Below are positions 1-6,652 of a stretch of DNA of 15,709 nt, piece after piece. The stretch covers positions 1-15,709 of the forward strand of contig JBGAIO010000066.1 of the NCBI GenBank assembly GCA_044225415.1, given 5' to 3'. The notes below the pieces were generated by a model that saw nothing but the letters and a program-made list of their open reading frames with translations, ran no database searches and was not told the origin of the DNA. This DNA is from JALORV01 sp044225415. GTDB lineage: Bacteria; Pseudomonadota; Gammaproteobacteria; Burkholderiales; Burkholderiaceae_F. The stretch's first letter is position 1, and every line of letters starts with the position of its first letter. The position numbers and the translations under genes are program-made.

Positions 1-984
1 TCGACCAGCACACAGAATCTCGCGGCCTTCATCTACGAAGAGATGCGCTCGGGGGCCTGGCGCTTCTCGGGCGGCGCGCGCATCGAGCGGGCATCGATCG
101 ACGCCGACCCCTTCGAGGCGGCCGGACTGCCGGGAGATTCGGTGAGCTTCACGCCATGGGGCGCGGCGGCCGGTGTGTACTACACGTTGTCCGATGCCTG
201 GGGCGTTGGCGCGAACCTGCAGTACACGCAGCGTGCGCCCTCGTCGCAGGAACTGTTTGCCAACGGCGCGCACGTCGCCACCGACCAGTTCGAGGTCGGC
301 GACCGTACGCTCGGCAAGGTGACGGCAACGGCCATCGACCTGGCGCTCAAGCATCGCAGCGATGTGTTCACCAGCAGCATCGGCGCCTTCTTCACGCAGT
401 TCTCGAATTACATCGGCCTGTTCCCGACGGGGACCTGGCGCAATCCGGGGGATCGCAGCGTCGCGCCAGGCCCTGCACCGATCATCGATCCCGACACCGG
501 CGAGGAAATCACGCCGATGCAGCAGTTCGACTATCGCGCCGTCGGTGCGCGCTTCTACGGCTTCGAGGCGCAGACGGAGTTTCCGCTGTGGCAGCAGGAT
601 GCGCAGCGGCTGTCGATGAAGCTGCAGGCCGACTATGTGCGTGCGACCAACCGTGACACCGGCGAAGCGCTGCCCTTCATACCGCCGTTGCGCGTTGGCG
701 GATCGCTGATCTATGCGCAGGGCGGCCTGACTGCGACACTGGGCGCGCTCTATGCCGCGAGCCAGGACCGCGTGCCCGAGTTCCAGAGCACCACGCCGGG
801 CTATACGGACCTGTTCATCAATGTGACGTACCGCCTGCCGATCCAGACGGTCGCGCAGCTCGAGCTCTTCCTGCAGGGCACTAACCTGCTGGACGACACG
901 ATCCGCTACAGCACGTCGACGCTGAAGGACATCGCGCCCGCAGGCGGGCGAGGGTGGGTGGCGGGCGTGCGGGGGGCGTTCTAG
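1..984 (+). CDS. TonB-dependent outer membrane receptor, C-terminal barrel (partial, ZnuD-like)
   Basis: This is the last 327 residues of a TonB-dependent receptor; the frame is open from base 1, so the plug domain and TonB box lie outside the window. Alternating polar and aromatic beta strands run to a terminal phenylalanine (VRGAF), as expected for an outer membrane barrel. Stretches such as APSSQELFANGAHVATDQFE, the following VGDRTLGKV, ARFYGFEAQTEFPL, FIPPLRVGG and LFLQGTNLLDD resemble the ZnuD group of zinc or heme receptors. The substrate is therefore a family-based guess; no Zur or Fur site can be checked because the promoter is missing. It converges on the ETF-QO gene with 69 bases between them. 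Receptor identity is secure, substrate is not. Confidence 0.88.
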   Translation, partial: STSTQNLAAFIYEEMRSGAWRFSGGARIERASIDADPFEAAGLPGDSVSFTPWGAAAGVYYTLSDAWGVGANLQYTQRAPSSQELFANGAHVATDQFEVGDRTLGKVTATAIDLALKHRSDVFTSSIGAFFTQFSNYIGLFPTGTWRNPGDRSVAPGPAPIIDPDTGEEITPMQQFDYRAVGARFYGFEAQTEFPLWQQDAQRLSMKLQADYVRATNRDTGEALPFIPPLRVGGSLIYAQGGLTATLGALYAASQDRVPEFQSTTPGYTDLFINVTYRLPIQTVAQLELFLQGTNLLDDTIRYSTSTLKDIAPAGGRGWVAGVRGAF

Positions 985-1004
985 TACGACAGGGAAAATC
1001 GAAA

Positions 1005-1030
1005 TGGATCCCCGCTTTCGCGGGGATCCA
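1005..1030. repeat. REP-like palindrome, possible bidirectional terminator
   Basis: A perfect inverted repeat with arms 1005-1015 and 1020-1030 (11 bp stem, four-base loop TTTC) reads TGGATCCCCGC on the left arm. It closely resembles the intergenic 'GGATTCCCGCTTTCGCGGGAAT' type repeat that is dispersed in many beta- and gammaproteobacteria. A second short dyad, GGGT-CAG-ACCC, follows at 1033-1043. It sits between two convergent genes, so it may end transcription from both sides, but no T-run follows. Confidence 0.7.
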
Positions 1031-1053
1031 GGGGGTCAGACCCGGTACACCGC

Positions 1054-2718
1054 CTACATATCCACGTAGTTCGGCCCGCCGCCGCCTTCCGGCGTCACCC
1101 ACACGATGTTCTGCGTCGGGTCCTTGATGTCGCAGGTCTTGCAGTGCACGCAGTTCTGGAAGTTGATCTGCAGCCGCTGTCCGCCGCCGTCGGCGTCGAC
1201 GAATTCGTAGACGCCCGCGGGGCAGTAGCGCTGCTCCGGCCCCGCATACATGGCGAGGTTGACCGCCACCGGCACCGCCGGATCCTTCAGCGTCAGATGC
1301 GGCGGCTGGTTCTCTTCGTGGTTGGTGTTGGCGAGGTACACCGACGACGGCTTGTCGAAGCTCAGCACGCCGTCCGGCTTCGGATACGCGATCGGCCGGC
1401 ACTCGGCCGCGGGTCGCAGCTTCTGGTAGTCGGCGAGCTGGCGATGCAGCGTCCACGGCGCCTTGCCGCCGAACACGATCTGGTCGATGCCGAACATCAG
1501 GCCACCGAGATACAACCCCTTGTCGAGCCACGGCTTGAAATTGCGCGCGCGGTGCAGTTCATCGTGCAGCCAGCTGCGCTCGAAGGCGGCCGGGTAGGCC
1601 GCGAGTTCATCGCGGGCGCGCTCCGCCGCCAGCGCATCGAAGGCGGCGTCCGCGGCCAGCATGCCGCTCTTCACGGCTGCGTGACTGCCCTTGATGCGCG
1701 GCGCATTGAGGAAGCCCGCATCGCAGCCCACCAGCGCGCCGCCCGGGAATGCGAGCTTCGGCAGCGACTGCAGTCCGCTGGCGTTGATCGCGCGCGAGCC
1801 GTAGCCGACGCGCCTGCCACCTTCGAGGAACGAGCGGATCGCCGGATGCGTCTTGTAGCGCTGGAATTCCTCGAACGGCGCGAGATACGGATTCGTGTAG
1901 CCGAGCCCGACGACGAGACCCACCGACACGAGGTTGTCGCCGAAGTGGTACATCCAGCCGCCGCCGTAGGTCGAGGCGTCGAGCGGCCAGCCCGCACTGT
2001 GGATGACCAGCCCCGCCTTGAACTTCGCCGGATCGACCTGCCAGATCTCCTTGATGCCGATGCCCCAGGTCTGCGGATCACGTCCCGCCATCAGGTCGTA
2101 GCGCGCCAGCAGCTGCCGGCCGAGGTTGCCGCGCGCGCCTTCGGCGAACAAGGTGTACTTGCCGTGCAACTCGACGCCCGGCTGGAAGTTCGCGGTCGGC
2201 TGGCCGTCGCGTCCGACGCCCATGTTGCCGGTGGCGACACCTCTTACCGCGCCGTTGTCGTCGTAAAGGATCTCTGCCGCGGCGAAGCCCGCGAAGATCT
2301 CCACGCCCAGCGCTTCGGCCTGCTGGCCCAGCCAGCGCACCAGGTTGCCGAGGCTGCCGACGTAGCAGCCGTCGTTGTGCATCGGCTTCGGCAGCAGTGC
2401 GTTGGGCAGTTGCCGTGCGCCGCCGGCCGACAGGAAGAGGAAGCGGTCTTCGCTGACCGCGGTGGTGAGCGGCGCGCCTTTGTCCTTCCAGTCGGGAATG
2501 AGTTCGTTCAGTGCGATCGGGTCCATCACGGCGCCCGACAGGATGTGCGCGCCGATCTCGCTGCCCTTTTCCAGCACGCACACGCCGACCTCCCGCCCGG
2601 CCTCCGCCGCGCGCTGCTTCAGCCGTATCGCCGCCGCCAGTCCCGCCGGTCCGCCGCCGACGATGACGACGTCGTATTCCATCGCCTCGCGCTCGATCTG
2701 CTGTCCGTTCTCGTCCAT
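1054..2718 (-). CDS. Electron transfer flavoprotein:ubiquinone oxidoreductase (ETF-QO)
   Basis: This 554-residue protein passes electrons from reduced electron transfer flavoprotein to the quinone pool at the inner membrane, linking acyl-CoA dehydrogenases and other flavoenzymes to respiration. An FAD-binding dinucleotide motif VGGGPAGLAAA lies near residues 20-30. The C terminus has the 4Fe-4S ligands C499 (YCPAGVYEF), C523, C526 and C529 (NCVHCKTCDIKDP). The length matches the family (about 550). The frame stays open upstream, but the family begins just before the MEYDVVIVGGGPAG segment; the ATG at 2718 is chosen because GGAG precedes it, though only about two bases away. ATG 2682 inside EREAMEYD is an alternative. 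No etfA or etfB lies beside it. It is divergent from the SDR gene and ends at the REP-like palindrome. Confidence 0.95.
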   Translation of the reverse strand: MDENGQQIEREAMEYDVVIVGGGPAGLAAAIRLKQRAAEAGREVGVCVLEKGSEIGAHILSGAVMDPIALNELIPDWKDKGAPLTTAVSEDRFLFLSAGGARQLPNALLPKPMHNDGCYVGSLGNLVRWLGQQAEALGVEIFAGFAAAEILYDDNGAVRGVATGNMGVGRDGQPTANFQPGVELHGKYTLFAEGARGNLGRQLLARYDLMAGRDPQTWGIGIKEIWQVDPAKFKAGLVIHSAGWPLDASTYGGGWMYHFGDNLVSVGLVVGLGYTNPYLAPFEEFQRYKTHPAIRSFLEGGRRVGYGSRAINASGLQSLPKLAFPGGALVGCDAGFLNAPRIKGSHAAVKSGMLAADAAFDALAAERARDELAAYPAAFERSWLHDELHRARNFKPWLDKGLYLGGLMFGIDQIVFGGKAPWTLHRQLADYQKLRPAAECRPIAYPKPDGVLSFDKPSSVYLANTNHEENQPPHLTLKDPAVPVAVNLAMYAGPEQRYCPAGVYEFVDADGGGQRLQINFQNCVHCKTCDIKDPTQNIVWVTPEGGGGPNYVDM

Positions 2719-2726
2719 GTCTCCGC

Positions 2727-2748
2727 CGTTCGGCCTGCGTTCGGCCTG
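2727..2748. repeat. 11-bp perfect tandem duplication upstream of the ETF-QO gene
   Basis: CGTTCGGCCTG occurs twice head to tail (2727-2737 and 2738-2748). It starts 9 bases upstream of the chosen ETF-QO start codon, within the 118-base divergent intergenic region. It could be an operator with two sites one helical turn apart, or a simple slippage duplication. Confidence 0.55.
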
Positions 2749-2836
2749 ATGCACGCGCATTGTCCGGCGATCGCCTAGAGGCGGCAATCGACTGTGCGAT
2801 GATGCCGCGACACCATTCGAGAGCAGAACGAGGGGC

Positions 2837-3607
2837 ATGCGGACCAATCTGAAGGAGAAAGTGGCGCTGGTCACCGGCGCGAGCAGCGGCCTGGGCGCGC
2901 GCTTTGCCCGCGTGCTGGCCGCGAACGGCGCGCTGACGGTGCTGGCTGCGCGGCGCCTGGAGCGGCTGAAGGATCTGCGGGCGGAGATCGAGGCGGCCGG
3001 CGGCGCGGCGCACGTTGTCGAACTCGACGTCAACTCGCAGGCGTCGATCGACGCGGCCGTCGCGCACGCCGAGCGTGAGGTCGGTCCGATCGACATCCTG
3101 GTCAATAACTCCGGCGTGTCGACGACGCAGAAGCTGGTCGACGTGACGGCCACCGACTTCGACCATGTCTTCGACACGAACGTGAAGGGCGCATTCTTCG
3201 TCGCGCAGGCGGTCGCGAAGAGCATGATCGCGCGGGCGCGACAGCAGGACGACTTCCGCGGCCGCATCGTCAACATCGCCTCGGTGGCCGGACTGCGCGT
3301 GCTGCCGATGATCGGCATCTACTGCATGTCGAAGGCCGCGGTGGTGCAGATGACCAAGGCGCAGGCGGTGGAGTGGGGCCGCTACGGCATCAACGTCAAC
3401 GCCATCTGTCCCGGCTATATCCGCACCGAGATCAACGATGCCTACTGGGACACCGACGCCGGCCACAAGCTGATCCAGATGCTGCCGCGCCGCCGCGTGG
3501 GCCAGCCCGCCGATCTTGACGGCCTGCTGCTGCTGCTGGTGGCCGAGGAGTCGCAGTTCATCAACGGCGCAGTCATCGCCGCAGACGATGGCATGGCCGC
3601 TGCGTGA
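2837..3607 (+). CDS. Short-chain dehydrogenase/reductase (SDR family)
   Basis: This 256-residue NAD(P)-dependent oxidoreductase has all classical SDR marks: the cofactor loop TGASSGLG (13-20), NNSG (90-93), N115, catalytic S149 (NIAS), Y162 and K166 (YCMSK), and the PGYIRTE segment near 192-198. Arginines 39-40 after the second strand favour NADP(H) over NAD(H), which is an inference. The substrate cannot be read from the sequence; family members near acyl-CoA genes often act on 3-hydroxyacyl or other alcohols. The ATG is preceded by GAGGGG at a good distance. Its stop codon overlaps the start of the thioesterase gene (GTGA), so the two are probably translationally coupled. It is divergent from the ETF-QO gene. 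Confidence 0.93.
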   Translation: MRTNLKEKVALVTGASSGLGARFARVLAANGALTVLAARRLERLKDLRAEIEAAGGAAHVVELDVNSQASIDAAVAHAEREVGPIDILVNNSGVSTTQKLVDVTATDFDHVFDTNVKGAFFVAQAVAKSMIARARQQDDFRGRIVNIASVAGLRVLPMIGIYCMSKAAVVQMTKAQAVEWGRYGINVNAICPGYIRTEINDAYWDTDAGHKLIQMLPRRRVGQPADLDGLLLLLVAEESQFINGAVIAADDGMAAA

Positions 3608-3996
3608 AGACGTACGCGCTGGAAGTGCCGCTGCGCTGGGGTGACATGGATGCCATGGGGCACCTCAACAACGTCATCTATTTCCGCCTGATGGAAGAGA
3701 CGCGCATCCGCTGGTTCCAGGACCTGGGCCTGTCGACGCTGCCGGCTGCCGAAGCGCCGATCCTCGCGCACGTGTCGTGCGACTTCGTGCGCGCGATGAC
3801 CTGGCCTGGCGTGGCGATCGTCCGGCAGTCGGTGACCAGTATCGGGCGTTCCAGCGTCGAGATGGACCTGCTGATCGAGAAGCAGGGCGAGCCCGGCATC
3901 GTCTATGCGAAGGGGCGCTCGGTGATCGTCTGGTACGACTACAGCACGGGCCGCTCCATGCCGTGGCCAGACGCGGTGCGCGCCGCGATCACCTAG
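3604..3996 (+). CDS. Hotdog-fold acyl-CoA thioesterase (4HBT/YbgC/FadM-like)
   Basis: This 130-residue protein begins with the thioesterase signature RWGDMDAMGHLNNVIYFRLM (residues 11-30), in which D16 is the expected catalytic carboxylate of the 4-hydroxybenzoyl-CoA thioesterase type. It would hydrolyse acyl-CoA thioesters in the cytoplasm as a tetramer or dimer of hotdog subunits; chain-length preference cannot be told. The length is typical. The GTG start overlaps the SDR stop codon by four bases (GTGA), and no other start gives the full motif. Coupling to an SDR suggests that the two act on the same acyl substrate, which is inference. Confidence 0.9.
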   Translation: MKTYALEVPLRWGDMDAMGHLNNVIYFRLMEETRIRWFQDLGLSTLPAAEAPILAHVSCDFVRAMTWPGVAIVRQSVTSIGRSSVEMDLLIEKQGEPGIVYAKGRSVIVWYDYSTGRSMPWPDAVRAAIT

Positions 3997-3999
3997 AAT
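3994..3999 (+). promoter_or_regulatory. Possible -10 element (TAGAAT) for the CoA-transferase operon
   Basis: TAGAAT lies over the thioesterase stop codon, 58 bases before the scoA start. No convincing -35 box is seen 16-18 bases upstream, so this is only a weak call. Between it and the gene lies a small hairpin (CCGAC 4014-4018 with GTCGG 4024-4028) and a repeat of GACCGAC (4012-4018 and 4030-4036). Confidence 0.25.
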
Positions 4000-4057
4000 C
4001 CACAGGTTCGAGACCGACGCTCAGTCGGCGACCGACATCCAGCACAGCGGAGGCTGC

Positions 4058-4768
4058 ATGAAGAAGCTCTACCCCTCGGCCGAAGCGGCGCTCGCCGACG
4101 TGGCCAGGGACAACCAGATCGTCGCGGTCGGCGGCTTCGGCCTGTGCGGAATACCGGAGGCGCTGATCACTGCGCTGCGCGATAGCGGCGTCAAGGGACT
4201 GACCTGTGTCAGCAACAACGCCGGCGTGGACGGCTTCGGCCTCGGGCTGCTGCTCACCACGCGGCAGATCAGCAAGATGATCTCGTCGTACGTCGGCGAG
4301 AACAAGGAATTCGAACGGCAGTTCCTGTCGGGCGAACTCGAGCTGGAGTTCACGCCGCAGGGCACGCTCGCCGAGCGCATGCGCGCCGGCGGCGCGGGCA
4401 TTCCGGCGTTCTACACGCGGACCGGCGTCGGCACCGTCGTCGCCGAAGGCAAGCCGACACAGGCCTTCGACGGCGTGTGGGGCGGCAAGGACTACGTGAT
4501 GGAGCGTTCGATCCGCGCCGACGTGTCGCTGGTCAAGGCGTGGAAAGCCGACCATCAGGGCAACCTCGTCTATCGCAAGACTGCGCGCAACTTCAACCCG
4601 GTGGTGGCGATGTGCGGCAAGGTGACCATCGCCGAGGTCGAGGAACTGGTCCCCAACGGCACACTCGATCCGGACGGTGTGCACACTCCGGGCATCTTCG
4701 TGCAGCGGATCGTGCTCAACACCAATCCCGAGAAGCGCATCGAGAACCGCACGACGCGGACCGCGTAG
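4058..4768 (+). CDS. scoA: Succinyl-CoA:3-ketoacid CoA-transferase subunit A
   Basis: This 236-residue alpha subunit of a class I CoA-transferase would form a heterodimer or heterotetramer with the next gene product and move CoA from succinyl-CoA to acetoacetate or a similar 3-oxoacid. The CoA-binding glycine motif GGFGLCGIPE is at residues 25-34. It is followed by conserved segments TCVSNNAGVDGFGLG, ISSYVGENKEFE, ELELEFTPQGTLAERMRAGG and GIPAFYTRTGVGT, all diagnostic of the ScoA family. The length is normal. GGAGG five bases before the ATG fixes the start. The subunit B gene follows after eight bases, making a clear two-gene operon. The exact acyl acceptor is inferred from the family. Confidence 0.95.
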   Translation: MKKLYPSAEAALADVARDNQIVAVGGFGLCGIPEALITALRDSGVKGLTCVSNNAGVDGFGLGLLLTTRQISKMISSYVGENKEFERQFLSGELELEFTPQGTLAERMRAGGAGIPAFYTRTGVGTVVAEGKPTQAFDGVWGGKDYVMERSIRADVSLVKAWKADHQGNLVYRKTARNFNPVVAMCGKVTIAEVEELVPNGTLDPDGVHTPGIFVQRIVLNTNPEKRIENRTTRTA

Positions 4769-4776
4769 GAGAGAAC

Positions 4777-5427
4777 ATGCCCTGGACCCGTGAACAGATG
4801 GCGGCGCGCGCCGCCCAGGAACTGCGCGACGGTTTCTACGTGAACCTCGGCATCGGACTGCCGACGCTGGTGGCCAACTACATCCCGCAAGGCATGGAGG
4901 TCATGCTGCAGTCCGAGAACGGCCTGCTCGGCATCGGCCCGTTCCCGCTGGAAAGCGAAGTCGACGCGGACCTGATCAACGCCGGCAAGCAGCTCGTCAC
5001 CGCGCTGCCAGGCTCGAGCTTCTTCTCCAGCGCGGACTCGTTCGCGATGATCCGCGGCGGCCACATCAACCTCGCGATCCTCGGCGCGATGCAGGTCGCC
5101 GAAAACGGCGACCTCGCCAACTGGATGATCCCCGGCAAGCTGGTCAAGGGCATGGGCGGCGCGATGGACCTCGTGTCCGGCGTCGACCGCGTCATCGTGC
5201 TGATGGAGCACTGTGCGAAGAACGGCGAGCACAAGATCCTGCAGCGCTGCACGCTGCCGCTGACGGGCCGCGGCGTGGTCAATCGCATCATCTCGGACCT
5301 GGGCGTGTTCGATGTCGGCGGCGAAGGCCTGACGGCCATCGAGCTGGCGCCGGGCGTCACGGCCGAAGAGGTGCGCACCAAGACCGGCTGCCAGGTGCAT
5401 CTGTCGAAGGCTGCGGCGATGGCGTAG
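4777..5427 (+). CDS. scoB: Succinyl-CoA:3-ketoacid CoA-transferase subunit B
   Basis: This 216-residue beta subunit carries the active-site glutamate that forms the enzyme-CoA thioester: E47 in QSENGLLGIGPFP. Other family segments are GFYVNLGIGLPTLVANYIP near 19-37, GGHINLAILGAMQV, and MEHCAKNGEHKILQRCTLPL. The frame is open far upstream through scoA, but the ATG at 4777 follows AGGAGA directly and gives the family's usual N terminus (MPWTREQMAARAA). It lies eight bases after scoA, so equal amounts of the subunits are expected. A small GC-rich hairpin follows the stop. Confidence 0.95.
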   Translation: MPWTREQMAARAAQELRDGFYVNLGIGLPTLVANYIPQGMEVMLQSENGLLGIGPFPLESEVDADLINAGKQLVTALPGSSFFSSADSFAMIRGGHINLAILGAMQVAENGDLANWMIPGKLVKGMGGAMDLVSGVDRVIVLMEHCAKNGEHKILQRCTLPLTGRGVVNRIISDLGVFDVGGEGLTAIELAPGVTAEEVRTKTGCQVHLSKAAAMA

Positions 5428-5432
5428 CGTGC

Positions 5433-5449
5433 TGCGGGCGATGCCCGCA
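5433..5449. terminator. GC-rich hairpin between convergent genes
   Basis: TGCGGGC (5433-5439) pairs with GCCCGCA (5443-5449) around a three-base loop. It lies between the ends of scoB and the minus-strand DUF1624 gene. There is no T-run on either strand, so it is a weak terminator candidate. Confidence 0.35.
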
Positions 5450-5453
5450 CTGC

Positions 5454-6182
5454 TCACTGGAGACCGAGCTGTCGCACGATCGACAGCACCCCGAGCATCA
5501 CGGGCTGATGCGCGAGGTACACCGTCAGCGACCACGTGCCGAGCCACAGCAGCAGTCGCGGCGGCGACTCGTTCAGCGGTCGCAGCGCCGGTGCGATCGC
5601 CCAGCCGTGCCGCTGCCACAGTGCCGCCCCTCCGACGCCGAGCAGCACCACGCCCAGCCACGGCAGCAGCGGCACGTAGTCCTCGGTGATCGGCTTGTGC
5701 GTCACCAGGCCGATGATCGCCAGCGGCACCGCGTTGAAGAACGGTGATGCATACAGCAGTCCGAACGCAACGATCGCCGCGCCCAGCAGCAGGTTCCAGG
5801 TTCCGAGCGCGACCAGCGGCCGCACGATGATCAGCGCCGCCGCGATGAAATGCAGGATGCCGAACCAGATGAAGCGCGGCCCGAGCAGCAGCCAGCTGCC
5901 CGCCGACACCAGCGCCGCGGCCGCGGCGACCTGCAGCCAGCGCCGCCAGAAGCCGACCGGCCCCGGGTTGAAGGACGCGCGCAGCACCAGCGACACGCCG
6001 ACCAGCAGCAGGAACTGCGTGACGATCGCCGCGCGCCAGCCGGTCCATGGCTGTTCGTGGAACATGCGCAGCTTCACCCAGCCGAAGTGGTTCAGGTCGT
6101 AGATGAAGTGATAGACGATCATCTGCGCGACCGCGAAGCCGCGCAGCGCGTCGACCAGCGGCAGGCGTGGGGCTGCGTTCAT
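5454..6182 (-). CDS. DUF1624 / heparan-alpha-glucosaminide N-acetyltransferase-like membrane protein
   Basis: This 242-residue integral membrane protein has about seven or eight hydrophobic segments. The N-terminal signature RLPLVDALRGFAVAQMIVYH (6-25), followed by FIYDLNHFGW, is characteristic of the DUF1624 family, related to the catalytic domain of heparan-alpha-glucosaminide N-acetyltransferase and more distantly to transmembrane acyltransferases. H25 is in the place of the conserved histidine of such acyltransferases. The bacterial role and substrate are unknown; transfer of an acyl group across the inner membrane to a sugar is a family-level inference. The ATG at 6182 puts the motif at the usual place and has a weak GAGAA upstream. 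It is divergent from ridA and convergent with scoB. Confidence 0.85.
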   Translation of the reverse strand: MNAAPRLPLVDALRGFAVAQMIVYHFIYDLNHFGWVKLRMFHEQPWTGWRAAIVTQFLLLVGVSLVLRASFNPGPVGFWRRWLQVAAAAALVSAGSWLLLGPRFIWFGILHFIAAALIIVRPLVALGTWNLLLGAAIVAFGLLYASPFFNAVPLAIIGLVTHKPITEDYVPLLPWLGVVLLGVGGAALWQRHGWAIAPALRPLNESPPRLLLWLGTWSLTVYLAHQPVMLGVLSIVRQLGLQ

Positions 6183-6237
6183 GCGCGGATTCTCGCCGAA
6201 ACGGCGCGGCGCGAATCGAGCGACCGCAGGGCGACTC

Positions 6238-6243
6238 TAGAAT
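6238..6243 (+). promoter_or_regulatory. Possible -10 element (TAGAAT) for ridA
   Basis: TAGAAT lies 31 bases before the ridA ATG in the 92-base divergent gap. No clear -35 match is present at 16-18 bases upstream. The position and the match to TATAAT make it plausible but unproved. Confidence 0.35.
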
Positions 6244-6274
6244 GCCGCAGGCTTGACGACGAAAGGACACCGCA

Positions 6275-6652
6275 ATGAACGTAGTCTCGACGAGCGGCGC
6301 GCCCGCCGCGATCGGTCCGTATGTGCAGGCGATGACACACGGCGGGATGGTCTATTGCTCGGGCGTGATTCCGCTCGATCCGGCGACTCGCTCGATCGTT
6401 GCCGGCGGCATCGAGGCGCAGGCCGAGCGAGTGCTGCAGAGCCTGGCCGAGGTGCTGAAGGCCGCCGGCAGCGACCTGTCCAAGGTGGTGAAGACCACGG
6501 TGTTCCTGAAGGACCTCGAGGGCTTCAAGGCGATGAATGCCGCCTACGAACGCGCGTTCGGCAGTCACAAGCCGGCGCGCTCGACGGTGGAAGTGGCACG
6601 ACTGCCCATGGACGTCCTGGTCGAGATCGAGTGCATCGCGGTGGCTGGATAG
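6275..6652 (+). CDS. ridA: RidA family reactive enamine/imine deaminase
   Basis: This 125-residue protein of the RidA (YjgF/YER057c/UK114) family is expected to hydrolyse reactive enamines and imines made by PLP enzymes such as threonine dehydratase, as a trimer in the cytoplasm. The key residues of the active subfamily are in place: Y16 in IGPYVQA, R102 in KPARSTVEVARLP and E117 in LVEIECIA. The length is slightly short of the E. coli protein (128). AAAGGA lies about nine bases before the ATG. The start of the next gene lies inside its 3' end, so the two may be cotranscribed although their functions do not obviously connect. Confidence 0.93.
   Translation: MNVVSTSGAPAAIGPYVQAMTHGGMVYCSGVIPLDPATRSIVAGGIEAQAERVLQSLAEVLKAAGSDLSKVVKTTVFLKDLEGFKAMNAAYERAFGSHKPARSTVEVARLPMDVLVEIECIAVAG

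Noticed and set aside
1144..2778. A 544-codon open frame on the plus strand opposite the ETF-QO gene
   Set aside because: It is antisense to a gene with complete cofactor and iron-sulfur motifs; its arginine- and alanine-rich product shows no fold or motif and reflects GC-rich codon bias.
2719..3318. An N-terminal extension of about 200 residues on the ETF-QO protein
   Set aside because: The extra frame is antisense to the SDR gene and is low-complexity; the family starts just before the FAD motif.
4570..6270. A 566-codon minus-strand frame covering scoB and the DUF1624 gene
   Set aside because: It runs antisense to scoB and out of frame with DUF1624, both of which are clear; the product is low-complexity.
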